From NCBI GenBank assembly GCA_017962165.1, contig JAGCVW010000021.1:1-64000 (forward strand): DNA of 64,000 nt, written 5' to 3'. A program made the translations under genes and the position numbers. Below, piece after piece: positions 6,868 to 18,000 of this stretch. This stretch comes from Bacteroidales bacterium. Lineage in GTDB: Bacteria; Bacteroidota; Bacteroidia; Bacteroidales; UBA932. The notes below the pieces were generated by a model. It worked only from the letters and a program-made list of their open reading frames with translations. It did no database searches and had not been told where the DNA came from. The stretch's first letter is position 1. Each line of letters starts with the position of its first letter.

Positions 6868-8843
6868 TTCTTGATCTTCTTGATGAGTTCCCTCTGGAAC
6901 TTCTGGTACTTTACGAGCTTCTGCATTATCTTCATCTGCTCGTCCTGATCGGTCGCCTTCGCGAGCGAAGCCTTAAGGAAATCTATCTGCAACTGTACGC
7001 GGCGTTCCGCATACATCAATATTGTTCTCGGTACGTAATTGACCAGCCACGACTCGGTGCTCATCATCGAATCCGTGAAGTTCTGGACCGTGATCTGGTA
7101 TTTTTCGAGCGAAAGGTCGGCCGTGACCTTGCGGATCTCGGGATCCGGGCTGTCGAAGAGCCTGCGGATGATGCCGTCCTGGTCGAGCCCCTCGCAGTAA
7201 GCGTCCACGAAGGCGTCGTAGGTCTTCCTGTAGACGGAATTCTGCATCTCGGAGCCGTCTTCTTCGATAGCGCCGCGAATGAAATCCGTAACGTTTACCA
7301 CCTCCGGAGTATAGTAATCCGAATCCGTCTCGAACTTCATGGGGCGGTCGCCGAAACGCAGCATGAAGCTCAGGATATCCGCCTCCAGCGGAGCCAGCAG
7401 CTTGTTCTCGAACTCCTGCTGCTCGACCGGAGCGAAGCCGGGGCCGTCGACTTCGTCTAGCGGGGCCATCTCCACAAGGCTCTCGTCCGATGCGCGCTGA
7501 ACCCTGCGGGCTTCCCTCTCGCGGGCCTTGTCTTCTTCCTCACGGGCCTTCTCGCGCGTCTTCACTATCCTGTCGAAGATAATCTGCGCCTCGATGCCGA
7601 ACTTCGCGGCAGTCTCCTGAACGTAGACGGAGCGCTGGACGGCGTCCGGAATAAGGGCGATGGTGTCGGCTATATCGTTGATCAGGCCGGATTTCTTGTA
7701 GGGGTCGCCGGCGGCTTCTTCGAGCAGCAGGTCGGTCTTGAAGGAGATGAAATCACGCTCGTTCGCGGCGATGTAATCCTGCACTTCCTGCAGGCTGTGG
7801 GCCCGGCCGAAGCTGTCGGGATCTTCGCCCTCGGGCAGCAGGACTATGCGCACGTTCATGCCTTCCGGCAGCACGATATCCGTCCCGCGGATGGCGGCAT
7901 GGATACCGGCAGAATCGCCGTCGTACATGATCGTCAGGTTCGAGGTGAAACGGTGGATCAGGCGCACCTGCTCCGAGGTCAGGGCCGTTCCGCACGAAGC
8001 CACGACGTTAGTGACGCCCAGCTGCTGCATGGTGATGACATCGACATTGCCCTCGACCAGGATGCATTTGTCCTGGCGGCTGATCTCCGACTTGGCGAAG
8101 TAGATGCCAAGCAGAGCTTTACTCTTGATGTAGATCTCCGTCTCGGGAGAGTTGACATACTTCGCGGGGTTATCGCTCTTGAGCGTCCTGCCCGAAAATG
8201 CGATTACACGGCCGGCCAGCGAATGGATCGGGAACATCACCCGCTCGCGGAAACGGTCGGAGAGCGACCCGTCGTCGTGCTGGACGGTAAGGCCAGCGGC
8301 GATCAGGTACTCGGGCTTGTAGCCCGCAGCGATCGCCGCGTCGGTCAACGCAGAACGACCCGACGGAGCCCATCCCAGGCCCCATTTGGCGATAGTCTCA
8401 TCCTCTATTCCGCGGGAGTGATAATAAGCCAGGCCCACGTTCTTCCCCTCTACGGTCTTCAGCTGTTCGTTGAAGAACTTGTGGGCGAATTCGCTCACGA
8501 GGAGGATACTCTCGCGGCGCTGGCGGCTAGCTATCTCCTCGGCCGAGAGTTCCTCTTCCTGGATCTCGATATGGTACTTCTGGGCGAGGTAACGCAGCGC
8601 GGCGGGGTAATCCAGATGCTCATACTCCATCACGAAGCCTACTGCAGTGCCGGCCTTTCCGCAGCCGAAGCACTTGTAGATGCCCTTCGAAGGGGTCACA
8701 TAGAAGGAAGGAGTCTTTTCGTTGTGGAAGGGACAGCAAGCCACCAGGCTGGCTCCGCGCCTCTTCAGGGACACGAAGTCGCCGACCACCTCTTCTACGC
8801 GGGCGGTTTCAAGGATTAGGTTTACTGTCTCCTGCGGGATCAT
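6864..8843 (-). CDS. dnaG: DNA primase
   Basis: A 659-aa primase that makes RNA primers at the replication fork. The N-terminal CHC2 zinc finger is complete ([11 protein letters not shown], then CFGC: Cys37, His40, Cys58, Cys61). The TOPRIM domain starts near residue 260 with [10 protein letters not shown] and has MYDGDSAG for the acidic metal sites. The C-terminal part (from about 430) is charged and helical, as expected for the helicase-binding region. Start and stop both overlap neighbours by ATGA (recQ before, metG after). Confidence 0.97.
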   Translation of the reverse strand: MIPQETVNLILETARVEEVVGDFVSLKRRGASLVACCPFHNEKTPSFYVTPSKGIYKCFGCGKAGTAVGFVMEYEHLDYPAALRYLAQKYHIEIQEEELSAEEIASRQRRESILLVSEFAHKFFNEQLKTVEGKNVGLAYYHSRGIEDETIAKWGLGWAPSGRSALTDAAIAAGYKPEYLIAAGLTVQHDDGSLSDRFRERVMFPIHSLAGRVIAFSGRTLKSDNPAKYVNSPETEIYIKSKALLGIYFAKSEISRQDKCILVEGNVDVITMQQLGVTNVVASCGTALTSEQVRLIHRFTSNLTIMYDGDSAGIHAAIRGTDIVLPEGMNVRIVLLPEGEDPDSFGRAHSLQEVQDYIAANERDFISFKTDLLLEEAAGDPYKKSGLINDIADTIALIPDAVQRSVYVQETAAKFGIEAQIIFDRIVKTREKAREEEDKAREREARRVQRASDESLVEMAPLDEVDGPGFAPVEQQEFENKLLAPLEADILSFMLRFGDRPMKFETDSDYYTPEVVNVTDFIRGAIEEDGSEMQNSVYRKTYDAFVDAYCEGLDQDGIIRRLFDSPDPEIRKVTADLSLEKYQITVQNFTDSMMSTESWLVNYVPRTILMYAERRVQLQIDFLKASLAKATDQDEQMKIMQKLVKYQKFQRELIKKIKK

Positions 8844-11056
8844 GACGCTACTTCACAGATGAACTTGATTCTGGTGAGGCGGATCTCCATCTCGGAATAG
8901 TCGTTCTCGAGGGCGCGGATAGCGTCGTCGAGCGAATCCGATGCGGCTTCATGGCGGAAGTAGTCCATGAGCTCGGCCACTACGTCTGGCTCCACCTCCT
9001 GGTTTACGTAATAGTTGATATTGAGCCTGGTTCCGGCGGAAACTATAGTCTCCACTTCTGTCAGCAGGTCACACATGGGCATGTCGAGGCCCTTGGCGAT
9101 ATCGTCGAACGGCAGGCGCCTGTCGATCATGCCGATAATCTGGATCTTCACGGCAGACTTGCTCGCCGTGCTCTTCACGATAAGGTCCTGCGGGCGCTCT
9201 ATCTCGTTCTCCTCAACGTACTTTGCGATAAGGTCGATGAAGGGCTGGCCGTATTTTTTGGCCTTTCCTTCGCCTACGCCCTGGCAGTTGCGCAGTTCTT
9301 CGAGTGTGATAGGGTAAAGAATCGACATGTCGTCGAGGGCCGGGTCGCCGAACAGGATCCACGGCTGGAGGTCCAGTTTGTGGGCCATGTCCTTGCGGAG
9401 GTCCTTGAGCATGGCGAGCAGCACGGGATCTCCCCCGCCGCCCTTCATCGCCGCGGCGTTGGCGGCGGCGTCTTCGTCGTCCTCTTCGTCGTCAGGCGAA
9501 CCATCGCCCGTGAAGACGCGGTCTTCGACCAGGTTCAGCGGCCATGGATTCTCCAGGAACTGCTTTCCGAGCGGGGTGACGAAGATAAGGCCGTAGGTCT
9601 CGATTTCCTTATCCAGCAGGTGCATGATGAGGCCCTGGTGGATAACGGTGGCCCAGAACTTATCGGTATGTTCGTCGCCTGCTCCGAAGTACTGTATCTT
9701 GTCGTGGTTATAGCTCTTTACGAGAGCGGTATCGTTGCCGGACAGAATAGCGGCAAGATGGTCGATCTTGAAGTGCTCCTTGAGCGAGAGGATGAGCTTG
9801 ATGACGAGCTTCATCTCGGCGCGGCCGTCGAAGACCTTCCTCGGGTGCAGGCAGTTGTCGCAGATGCCGCAGTTGTCATTGGGATAATCCTCACCGAAAT
9901 AGCCCAGCAGCAGGCGCCTGCGGCAGTCGCTCGATTCGGCGTAGGCCACCACTTCGTTCAGAAGCTGCTTGTTGATCTCCTGCTCGGAGACGGGCTTGCC
10001 GCGCATGAACTTCTCCAGCTTCTGGATGTCCTTGTAACTGTAGTAAGTGATGCAGAGGCCTTCCCCGCCGTCGCGGCCGGCGCGGCCGGTTTCCTGGTAA
10101 TAGCTCTCGACGCTCTTGGGAATGTCGTAGTGGATTACGAAGCGGATGTCGGGCTTGTCGATGCCCATGCCGAAAGCGATGGTTGCGACTATTACGTTCA
10201 CGTCCTCCATCAGGAATTTGTCCTGGTTTTCGGCGCGGACCTTGGCGTCCAGGCCGGCGTGGTAAGGGAGGGCCTTGATTCCGTTGATCTGGAGGAACTC
10301 GGCCATCTCCTCCACTTTTCTGCGGCTAAGGCAGTAGACAATTCCGGACTTGCCGGGATGCTGGCGGATGAAGCGGACTATGTCCTTGTCGGCGTCGATC
10401 TTGTCTCTGACCTCATAGTAGAGGTTGGGGCGGTTGAACGAGGATTTGTAGACCACGGCGTCCGGGATGGCGAGGGTCTTGAGGATATCGCTCTGGACCT
10501 TAGGAGTCGCCGTAGCGGTAAGGGCTATGATGGGCGCGCGGCCTATCGTATCTACAATAGGGCGTATGCGCCTATACTCCGGGCGGAAGTCGTGGCCCCA
10601 CTCGGAGATACAGTGGGCTTCGTCCACCGCGTAGAATGATATCTTTATTGTCCTCAGGAACGCGACGTTCTCGCCCTTGGTGAGGGATTCGGGCGCGACG
10701 TAGAGGATCTTCGTTTTGCCTTCCTTTATGTCGTTCTTGACCTCTTCGATCTGGGGGCGGGAGAGCGACGAATTGAGGAAGTGGGCTATGCTTTCGTTAC
10801 CGGATACGAAACCCCTGATGGCGTCGACCTGGTTTTTCATCAGGGCGATCAGAGGGGAAATGACGATCGCGGTACCGTCCATCAGCAGCGCGGGCAACTG
10901 GTAACAAAGGGACTTTCCTCCGCCCGTAGGCATGAGCACGAAACAGTCCTTCCCGTCCGTCAGGTCCTTGATGATGTCTTCCTGATCACCTTTGAACCCG
11001 TCGTAACCGAAGAACTCCTTGAGTGTCTTGCGTATGTCTGCTGATGTTACTGACAT
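8840..11056 (-). CDS. recQ: ATP-dependent DNA helicase RecQ
   Basis: A 738-aa superfamily 2 helicase for recombination and fork repair. Motifs: PTGGGKSLCYQLPA (Walker A), DEAHCISEWGHDFRP, ALTATATPKVQ, ETGRAGRDG, then the RecQ-Ct zinc site (C..C..CGICDNC) and a winged helix. The C-terminal 250 residues contain a Glu/Asp-rich linker (DDEEDDED) and an HRDC-like helical region. The frame extends 18 codons upstream, but the ATG at 11056, 5 bp after the stop of the DUF1015 gene, gives MSVTSADIRKTL, the usual family start. It overlaps dnaG by 4 bp. Confidence 0.95.
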   Translation of the reverse strand: MSVTSADIRKTLKEFFGYDGFKGDQEDIIKDLTDGKDCFVLMPTGGGKSLCYQLPALLMDGTAIVISPLIALMKNQVDAIRGFVSGNESIAHFLNSSLSRPQIEEVKNDIKEGKTKILYVAPESLTKGENVAFLRTIKISFYAVDEAHCISEWGHDFRPEYRRIRPIVDTIGRAPIIALTATATPKVQSDILKTLAIPDAVVYKSSFNRPNLYYEVRDKIDADKDIVRFIRQHPGKSGIVYCLSRRKVEEMAEFLQINGIKALPYHAGLDAKVRAENQDKFLMEDVNVIVATIAFGMGIDKPDIRFVIHYDIPKSVESYYQETGRAGRDGGEGLCITYYSYKDIQKLEKFMRGKPVSEQEINKQLLNEVVAYAESSDCRRRLLLGYFGEDYPNDNCGICDNCLHPRKVFDGRAEMKLVIKLILSLKEHFKIDHLAAILSGNDTALVKSYNHDKIQYFGAGDEHTDKFWATVIHQGLIMHLLDKEIETYGLIFVTPLGKQFLENPWPLNLVEDRVFTGDGSPDDEEDDEDAAANAAAMKGGGGDPVLLAMLKDLRKDMAHKLDLQPWILFGDPALDDMSILYPITLEELRNCQGVGEGKAKKYGQPFIDLIAKYVEENEIERPQDLIVKSTASKSAVKIQIIGMIDRRLPFDDIAKGLDMPMCDLLTEVETIVSAGTRLNINYYVNQEVEPDVVAELMDYFRHEAASDSLDDAIRALENDYSEMEIRLTRIKFICEVAS

Positions 11057-11061
11057 TGTCG

Positions 11062-12297
11062 TTAGAATGTATGGATTGCCAGGCCGCTTCGGAGCTTGGG
11101 CTCGAACCATGTAGTCTTCGGGGGCATGATGTTGCCGCTGTCCGCTATGTCCGTGATCTGTTTCATGCTGACCGGATAGAGGGCGAAGGCTATCTTCATC
11201 TCACCGCTGTCAACCCTGCGCTTCAGCTCTCCGAGGCCCCTGATTCCGCCGACGAAATCGATGCGGGAATCGGTCCTGAGGTCCTTGATGCCGAAGACCG
11301 GGCCGAGCACCCTCGATGAGAGGATAGTGACGTCCAGCACGCCTATCGGGTCGTTGTTGTCGTAGGTACCAGGACGGGCGCGGAGCTCATACCACTTCCC
11401 TTCCAGATACATCGAGAAGGTGTGGAGTTCGTCCGGAGTGTATATTTCCGTTCCCCTGCAGGTCACGTCGAAGGTCTCGCCGAGAATCCCGATTACCTGG
11501 CTGGGGGTAAGGCCGTTCAAGTCTTTCAGGACGCGATTGTAGTCCAGCACCTTGAGCTGGTCCTCGGGGAAGCACACCGCCATGAAGTAGTTATACTCCT
11601 CCTCGCCGGTGTGATTGGGATTCTGCTTTGCGCGCTCGGCGCCGACGCGGGCCGCAGCCGCGCTGCGGTGGTGGCCGTCGGCGATGTAGAATGCGTCGAC
11701 CTTGTCGGTGAAGAGCTCTGTGATCTGCTTGATCAGTTTATCGTCCTCAATCACCCAGAATTCGTGGCCGAAATTATTCTCGTCCGTGAACTTGTATTCC
11801 GAAGGATTCTTGATAGTGTCGGCTATGATCTGCTCGAGTTCGGGCTGGTGCTTGAAAGCGAAGAAGACGGGCTCGATGTTGGCGCTCTGGATTTCGACAT
11901 GCTTCATCCTGTCGTCTTCCTTGTCCTTACGGGTAAGCTCGTGCTTCTTGATGCGGCCCTCAATATAGTCCTGCGAATTGGCGCAGAGGACGTAGCCGTA
12001 CTGGGTGCGCTGGCCCATGGTCTGAGCGTAGATATAGTAACAGGGCTTCGGATCGCGGACGAGCCAGCCGTTTTTCTGCCACTTTGCGAAGTTTTCGACC
12101 GCCTTGGCGTAGACCTTGGGGTCGTGCTCCTCGGGCATGGGGTCGAAATCGATCTCCGGCTTAGTGATGTGGAGCAGAGACTTCTCTCCGGCCATCTTCT
12201 TAGCTTCCTCCGAGTCAAGGACATCGTAGGGCGGAGCTGCTACTTCGGTTACGAGATTTCTGGGCGGACGAACTGCCGCGAAGGGTCTTACTTTCAT
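11062..12297 (-). CDS. DUF1015 family protein in the serine operon
   Basis: A 411-aa soluble protein of the DUF1015 family. Seen: the N-terminal motif APPYDVLDSEEA and a central YIADGHHRSAAAA (D207-R211). DGHHR is a strongly conserved, probably catalytic motif; by fold the family has been compared with ParB/sulfiredoxin-type domains that include free-serine kinases. The gene overlaps serA by ATGA and follows serC, an arrangement common in Bacteroidetes. No serB phosphatase is found here. A role in phosphoserine or serine metabolism is therefore a reasonable inference, not shown by the sequence. Confidence 0.85.
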   Translation of the reverse strand: MKVRPFAAVRPPRNLVTEVAAPPYDVLDSEEAKKMAGEKSLLHITKPEIDFDPMPEEHDPKVYAKAVENFAKWQKNGWLVRDPKPCYYIYAQTMGQRTQYGYVLCANSQDYIEGRIKKHELTRKDKEDDRMKHVEIQSANIEPVFFAFKHQPELEQIIADTIKNPSEYKFTDENNFGHEFWVIEDDKLIKQITELFTDKVDAFYIADGHHRSAAAARVGAERAKQNPNHTGEEEYNYFMAVCFPEDQLKVLDYNRVLKDLNGLTPSQVIGILGETFDVTCRGTEIYTPDELHTFSMYLEGKWYELRARPGTYDNNDPIGVLDVTILSSRVLGPVFGIKDLRTDSRIDFVGGIRGLGELKRRVDSGEMKIAFALYPVSMKQITDIADSGNIMPPKTTWFEPKLRSGLAIHTF

Positions 12298-13214
12298 TTG
12301 TTTACCTGGAATTTTGTGTTTCCCGTTGCAAAATAATCGACTATCTGGCGCGCGGCGGCAAGGCCGGCGTTGACGTTTGCCTCTGCGGTCTGGGCGCCCA
12401 TTTTCTTGGGGGTTGCGAAGACGCGCAGACCGAACTTCTCCTGCAGGACTGCAAGGTTGTCTGGGGCGACGTCCGTGACATACTTCAGGTCGGGCCTGTC
12501 TTCCAGCGCCTTCTCAAGGCCGGCTTCGTCAATGACTTCCTTACGGGCGGTATTTACGAGGGTCGCGCCCTTGGGCATCTTGGTGATGAGATCGTAGTTG
12601 ATGCTGCCGATCGTGCTCGGAAGGGCCGGGATATGCAGGCTGAGGTAGTCGCTGCCTTCATAAAGCTCGTCGAGGGTATGGACGGGCTCGGCGCCGCCGG
12701 CGATAATCTGCTCGTCCGTAAGGAACGGGTCGAGGGCTTTGACCTTCATTCCGAGGGCCTTGGCTTTCGCGCCCACGAGGCGGCCTACGTTTCCGAAGGC
12801 CTGGACTCCGAGGGTCTTGCCTTGAACCTCCGAGCCGGTAGCGGGAGTGAACTGGGTCCTGGCCATGAAGATCATCATGGCTATCGCGAGCTCAGCTACC
12901 GCGTTGGAGTTCTGGCCGGGGGTGTTCATGACCACGACACCCGCTTTAGTCGCGGCCTCGAGGTCTACGTTGTCATAGCCGGCGCCCGCGCGCACGACTA
13001 TCTTCAGTTTAGGGGCGGCGGCGATGACCTCCGCGGTCACCTTATCTGAGCGGATGATCAGGGCCTCGGCGTCCGCTGCGGCTTTTACCAGGTCCGCCTG
13101 GGCCTCATATTTTTCGAGCTTCACGACCTGGTGTCCGGCGCCCTCGAGGATATCGGTAATCCCCTTGACGGCCGCGGCCGCGAACGGTTTCTGGGTTGCG
13201 AGAAGTATCTTCAT
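12294..13214 (-). CDS. serA: D-3-phosphoglycerate dehydrogenase, short form without ACT domain
   Basis: A 306-aa NAD-dependent dehydrogenase for the first step of serine synthesis (3-phosphoglycerate to phosphohydroxypyruvate). Seen: RAGAGYDNVD (75-84), a nucleotide-binding loop GVQAFGNVG (136-144) and NTARKEVIDE with Arg224. The usual catalytic histidine motif TPHxG is replaced by TPKKMG (Lys270). That change is a trait I recall from Bacteroidetes-type and Entamoeba-type enzymes, where Lys stands in for His. There is no ACT or ASB domain, so serine feedback through ACT is not expected. It is 1 bp after serC and overlaps DUF1015 by 4 bp. Confidence 0.92.
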   Translation of the reverse strand: MKILLATQKPFAAAAVKGITDILEGAGHQVVKLEKYEAQADLVKAAADAEALIIRSDKVTAEVIAAAPKLKIVVRAGAGYDNVDLEAATKAGVVVMNTPGQNSNAVAELAIAMMIFMARTQFTPATGSEVQGKTLGVQAFGNVGRLVGAKAKALGMKVKALDPFLTDEQIIAGGAEPVHTLDELYEGSDYLSLHIPALPSTIGSINYDLITKMPKGATLVNTARKEVIDEAGLEKALEDRPDLKYVTDVAPDNLAVLQEKFGLRVFATPKKMGAQTAEANVNAGLAAARQIVDYFATGNTKFQVNK

Positions 13215-13215
13215 A

Positions 13216-14289
13216 CTATGCGTGCAGTTTTTCGAACTCCTGCATGCAGGCGACCAGGGCCTTTACGTCCTCGAGGGTGCAGGCGTTGTAAATCGATGAG
13301 CGGAATCCGCCCACGCTGCGGTGGCCCTTCAGGCCGACCATGTCGTGCTCCTTCGCGAAGGCGAGGAATTCGTCCTGCAACTCTTCATAGCCCGGGGCCA
13401 TGACGAAGCATACGTTCATGATCGAACGGTCTTCCTTAGCGGCGGTACCGACAAACAGGGGGTTGCGGTCGATCTCAGCGTAGAGGGCCGCGGCCTTCTC
13501 CTCGTCGCGCCTCTGCATCGCTTCGACTCCGCCCATGTCCTTGATCCAATGCAGAGTCCTGTTCATCAAGTAGAGCGGCAGGACGGCCGGGGTGTTGAAC
13601 ATGGAGAGCTTGTCGATATGAGTATGCAGGTCGAGCATCGTAGGGATGTAGCGACTGACCTTTCCGAGGGCGTCCAGCTTCACGATTGCGAAGGTGCAGC
13701 CGGCAGGGCCGACGTTTTTCTGGGCTCCGCCGTAGATCATCGTGTACTTGGAGACGTCCACCGGGCGGCTCATGATATCCGAAGACATGTCCGCGATTAG
13801 GGGAACCGGGCTGTCCAGATCCTTCTTAATCTCGGTGCCGTAGATGGTGTTGTTGGTGGTGATATGGAAATAATCCACGTCGGTGGGGATCACGAAGTCT
13901 TTCGGGATGTATGAATAGTTCTTGTCGGCCGAACTGGCGAGAGCGTACGCATCGCCATAGGCCTTCGCTTCCTTCAGGGCTTTCTTCGCCCACACGCCCG
14001 TCTCCAGGTAAGCGGCCTTCTTCTCAAGGAAGTTCAGCGCGACGAAGAGGAACTCCATGCTGGCTCCGCCGGGCAGGAAGACCACTTCATAGCCCTCGGG
14101 GATGTTGAGAATCTCCTTCCAGAGAGCTCTGGTCTCGTCCATCACGGCATCCCATTCTTTTGTTCTATGTGAAATGCAAAGCAGGGACACACCAGTCCCC
14201 GCAAAATCCTTTATCGCATCGATTGTCGCGTCCAGCGCTTCTTGCGGAAGCAGACAGGGACCGGCATTGAAAACGTGTTTTTTACCCAT
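13216..14289 (-). CDS. serC: Phosphoserine aminotransferase
   Basis: A 357-aa PLP enzyme (class V fold) that turns phosphohydroxypyruvate plus glutamate into phosphoserine. Seen: [12 protein letters not shown] at the N-terminus, ISHRTKEW for phosphate binding, PGGASMEF, and the PLP-lysine segment [12 protein letters not shown]. Length is normal. It follows yigZ after 13 bp and precedes serA after 1 bp, so the two enzymes are made together. Confidence 0.96.
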   Translation of the reverse strand: MGKKHVFNAGPCLLPQEALDATIDAIKDFAGTGVSLLCISHRTKEWDAVMDETRALWKEILNIPEGYEVVFLPGGASMEFLFVALNFLEKKAAYLETGVWAKKALKEAKAYGDAYALASSADKNYSYIPKDFVIPTDVDYFHITTNNTIYGTEIKKDLDSPVPLIADMSSDIMSRPVDVSKYTMIYGGAQKNVGPAGCTFAIVKLDALGKVSRYIPTMLDLHTHIDKLSMFNTPAVLPLYLMNRTLHWIKDMGGVEAMQRRDEEKAAALYAEIDRNPLFVGTAAKEDRSIMNVCFVMAPGYEELQDEFLAFAKEHDMVGLKGHRSVGGFRSSIYNACTLEDVKALVACMQEFEKLHA

Positions 14290-14302
14290 AGTATAGTTTG
14301 TG

Positions 14303-14911
14303 TTACAGATTCCGATAGTTAAAGTTAGCGATATTTTTGGTTCTTTCCAAGAAATCTTCCTGCAGAGTAAGGCGCACTCTCACCTCCATACTGCAGCTTT
14401 CTCCAAATTGCTGGTTTCGGCTCGGAAGCCCCAGGTCCTTCACCACTTTCATCACCTCCGGCATCTGCGCGTAGTCAAATTGCAGTTCATACCAGACGCC
14501 CGCGACCTTTTCTATTATCTGAGCGTTGTTGATTGCGTCTGCGGTCGATGATTTGTACGCACGGATAAGGCCGGGAATGCCGAGTTTTATTCCCCCGAAA
14601 TACCTGACGACTATCACCGCTATATCGCTCAGGCCCGCGCTGTCTATCTGCCCGAGGATAGGGCGCCCGGCGGAGCCTGCGGGCTCGCCGTCGTCGCTGG
14701 CGCGCCACAGCGCGCCTGCAGGGCCCAGACGGTAAGCCAGGCAGTGGTGCCGAGCGTCGTGGTACTCCTTCCGCGCCTTCTCCAGCAGAGCCTTCACCTC
14801 ATCCTCGCTCTCTACCGGATAAGCGAGAGCGATGAAGCGGCTGCCCTGATCCTTGAAAAGACCTTCTGAAGGGGCCGCGATACTAATGTATGTATCTTTC
14901 AGTTCGCCCAT
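14303..14911 (-). CDS. YigZ/IMPACT family protein
   Basis: A 202-aa cytosolic protein. The UPF0029 N-terminal domain has [23 protein letters not shown] and [19 protein letters not shown], the signature of the YigZ/IMPACT family; the C-terminal DUF1949 ferredoxin-like domain follows. The family has been linked to translation stress; its exact reaction is unknown. The ATG at 14911 is chosen over an upstream one (14929). A TAAATTTG box (14925-14918) stands only 6 bp before it, so the mRNA would be almost leaderless, or the box is not used. First gene of the ser-rec-dna-met operon. Confidence 0.9.
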   Translation of the reverse strand: MGELKDTYISIAAPSEGLFKDQGSRFIALAYPVESEDEVKALLEKARKEYHDARHHCLAYRLGPAGALWRASDDGEPAGSAGRPILGQIDSAGLSDIAVIVVRYFGGIKLGIPGLIRAYKSSTADAINNAQIIEKVAGVWYELQFDYAQMPEVMKVVKDLGLPSRNQQFGESCSMEVRVRLTLQEDFLERTKNIANFNYRNL

Positions 14912-14913
14912 TC

Positions 14914-15033
14914 TTCTCAAATTTAACAAATATTCCGGACTAAAGCGCGCGTACCCCCGGCTTTTTCACCGAGGGTACGCACGAAAACGCGCCAAAACGT
15001 GCATACCCCCAGCAATTTTGCCGAGGGTACGCA
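14914..15033. repeat. 120-bp direct repeat, copy 1 (twin hairpins plus promoter box)
   Basis: Ungapped match to 24979-25098 with 3 differences in 120 bp, same orientation. It contains two tandem hairpins: GCGTACCC / GGGTACGC (14949-14980) and GCATACCC / GGGTACGC (15001-15032), plus CAAATTTA at 14918-14925 (TAAATTTG on the minus strand). The copies lie just outside the two ends of the four-gene fimbrillin operon. Confidence 0.9.
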
Positions 15034-15058
15034 TACCTAAAGGTGATTGTTATTACGG

Positions 15059-18000
15059 TCAGAGATCGCTGCTGACTATTCCGAGTGTCAGGTCGGCCGG
15101 GTTCAGCAGAAGGTCGTAGGTGCCGGCTTCCGGAACCAGGAAAGCATTCTCGCTTGCAACGACAAGGGGATATGTCTGTCCCGGCTGCATGGTAACTACT
15201 TCCAGCTCCGGACCAAGTGAATAAGACCAATGGAACGTGAGCCTGATCGCTTCCTGCTCGGAGAACTCCTTACCGGAAAGTTTCAGGACGGGACCGTTGT
15301 CCGTGGACAGTACGCTGTCGAACGCCCATTCATAATTGACCAGCCAGGGAGATTCCTCTCCAAATGGATGTATCTCCAGGTGCTTGTTTTCGCTTGTGAT
15401 ATTAAGCTGGGCCTCAAAGTAACCGACGTAAGGCAGCAGGAAAGGATTTCCGTCCCTGATAAGAGTGCGGGAACCTATTCCGCTGATACCGTAGTCCGTG
15501 CTCCATTTGTCTCCGGTTGTCTTGTTGAGGACCTGGAACTTCTCTCCGGCCTTATAATGGACAATAGCGTAGAGCATCTCGCTCGTGTAGGAATCTTCCC
15601 GTCTGGAGCCCACAAAGCGGAGCGGGATTTCCGTCCCCTTGTTGCCGGAAAGCACCCAGTCGCATCCGAAGTCATCCGACGCGCCTTCCGAAGACGTGGT
15701 GCCGTTGATCGAATAGATGTAACCCTGGATTGCTTCCGCGGTTGAGCCGCCGTAGTAGACAAGAGGCGAATAGATTATGACCTCGTCGTCATCACTGATA
15801 TCCAGCTGGCCTTCCTGCCATCTCTCACCGCCGAAATACAGGATCTGGTAAGCCTGGAGAATCTGCTCACGGTCATTTCCGTCCCACATGTCAAAGGTGG
15901 CGTTGCCGTACGCGCTTCCAAAGCAGTTGCGGACATTCGTGACACGCCCTTTGATGTAATAGGAGTCCTCCGATGCATTTTCGCCGACCGCCTGCGCCTT
16001 ATGGATGGCATCCTGGACGGTGAAAGGATTCTCAAGGGAGCCGTCTCCCATATACTGGTAAGGAGCCGGAACCTCGGAAGTCATGCCGTTGAGGCTGTAA
16101 AGATAGGCCTGTGAAGGAGCTGTCCTCGTCTCTCCGTTACTGTCAAGGTAAAGCTTTCCACACACAAGGACGCGGTCCCATCTGTAGATTTCAGAGTTGC
16201 CTTCTACCCACGGCTTGTTCTCAAGGAATGCGGCATCGTCCATCTCGAAACAGCATTCGTAGCTGCTCTCACCTCCAAGGGTAATGCGGAAGCTGGCGGT
16301 CCCGGTGTCTGCTGAGTACTGCTTCAGGACCTCGCTCACGTATCCATGGATGAACACATCCTCAGCCGAGGCGGAACCGGGCTCCAGCGTCTTGGCGTAA
16401 AGAACTGCGCCCACCGGGTCGAAAGGACTGTCGAGAGTCCCCTTTCCGTGGTCAAGCTCCTGAAGTCCCTCGATTGCATCCACGGTGATATAGCCGAAAT
16501 TATCGGCATTTCCACCGTACCAGCCGCGGACTTTTACCCTGGAGCCATAATACTTCAGGTACTCGTCAAAGCAGTAATGGGTCCTGAACATCCCCCATGG
16601 AGAGTCTATGAACACAACTTCATAGTTGGTGAACGGCCTCACATAAAGCTGTCCCTCGAAGGTCACGGGGACGGAGACGGAATACCTGCCACCCTGCAAC
16701 TCGGAATAAACCACTTCCTCGAGCGCAGCCTCGCCCGTCTTTTCAAACGTCGCACCGATAATCTCGGGGAGTTCAGCGAATGTTGTCTTCACGCCATGAA
16801 TCTTTACGACATCTCCGACGGCAGGGAGCGAATTTCCATATCCGGAATAGACATAAAGACCCAAATGTCCGTCTTCGGAAACCACAAAGCCTTCCTCAGA
16901 GAGGGAATACACGGTCACATTTTCCAGGGAAACCGCCGTGTCGTCGGCCACGGAGCTGTAAATCCTGCGTATCGTAAAGCCCTGGTTCTCACTCCTGTTC
17001 ATCGTGAACAGCCCTTCCTCCGGGCTCCATGTGAAGTCCATCCAGCCGCCGTTTTCCACATACATGAGCACCGAACCGCCCATGACAAGGCTCACCGGGG
17101 ATTCGGGCGAAATGGACGCCACGTCATAGCCGTCTACGCTCTGCTCGCCGGACTCCAGTCCATACTGGTTCCAGTTCCAGTCCTGAAGGGCCAGGATTCC
17201 ACCGTCCTGCACATAGACGTCTTCAAGTGCATATGCGCCGTCCTTCCATTCCATTTCCTTCCAGAAGTCGAAATTGGCTCCAAACAGGGTCATGTTCCTG
17301 TGGGCCTCGCTCACAAGCGCCGTACTATTGTTGACATCCAGGGTTATGGTCACGTAACCGCCCTGAGGAAAATACAGGTTGGGACCGCCGGGCAAGAGAG
17401 GAATAACTTTCCCCGCTTCTATCAGGGAGCGGAAATTATCGTCCACGTTTTCTTCAGTGGCGCCGAACTGCTCGTCCCATTTGTAATCCTTGCGGAACTT
17501 GAACTCCGCTTCTTCCGGAAGATCAAGAGTAACCTCATAAACTCCGTCCGAGACCTGAGTCATGTCATAGTCCCAGTCCCAGGAGGTGAAGTTGCCCACA
17601 ATAGACCACCTGGGCTTGTAGGTATCGAAGAACATCCAGTCTCCGTAGACCCAGTCATAGACCTGGAAGGCGAATTCCGCATCCAGGGAGCCGTCGGCCT
17701 TGAGAGAAAGGGTTGCTTTGTAACGGCAGTTGCTCTCAAACCAGATGCTCTGGCCGAGCGGATATGTCAGCTGCTCCCCGTCCGTCGTGGTCACGACCAG
17801 GGTCGGAGCAGTTTCCTGCGGCACAAGGATCAGGGACCAGATGTCCTCACCATCGGCATTCTGCGCCTTTGCAGCGAGGATCGCGCCCTTTTCTCCCACG
17901 GGGCCCTCACCAACATTAATGACAGAATAGACATCGTCCAGGGCGACGGAAGCCACCTTTCCGGCGAGAGAACCGCCTATGGCTATATCCACCCTCGAAA

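Noticed and set aside
8951..10639. A 562-codon open frame on the plus strand, opposite recQ
   Set aside because: It mirrors recQ codons (GC-rich third positions give open antisense frames), has no family motif, and lacks a promoter or start signal.
14914..15033. Interpreting the twin hairpins as intrinsic terminators
   Set aside because: No T run follows either stem on either strand, and the same unit is copied at a second site with its promoter box.
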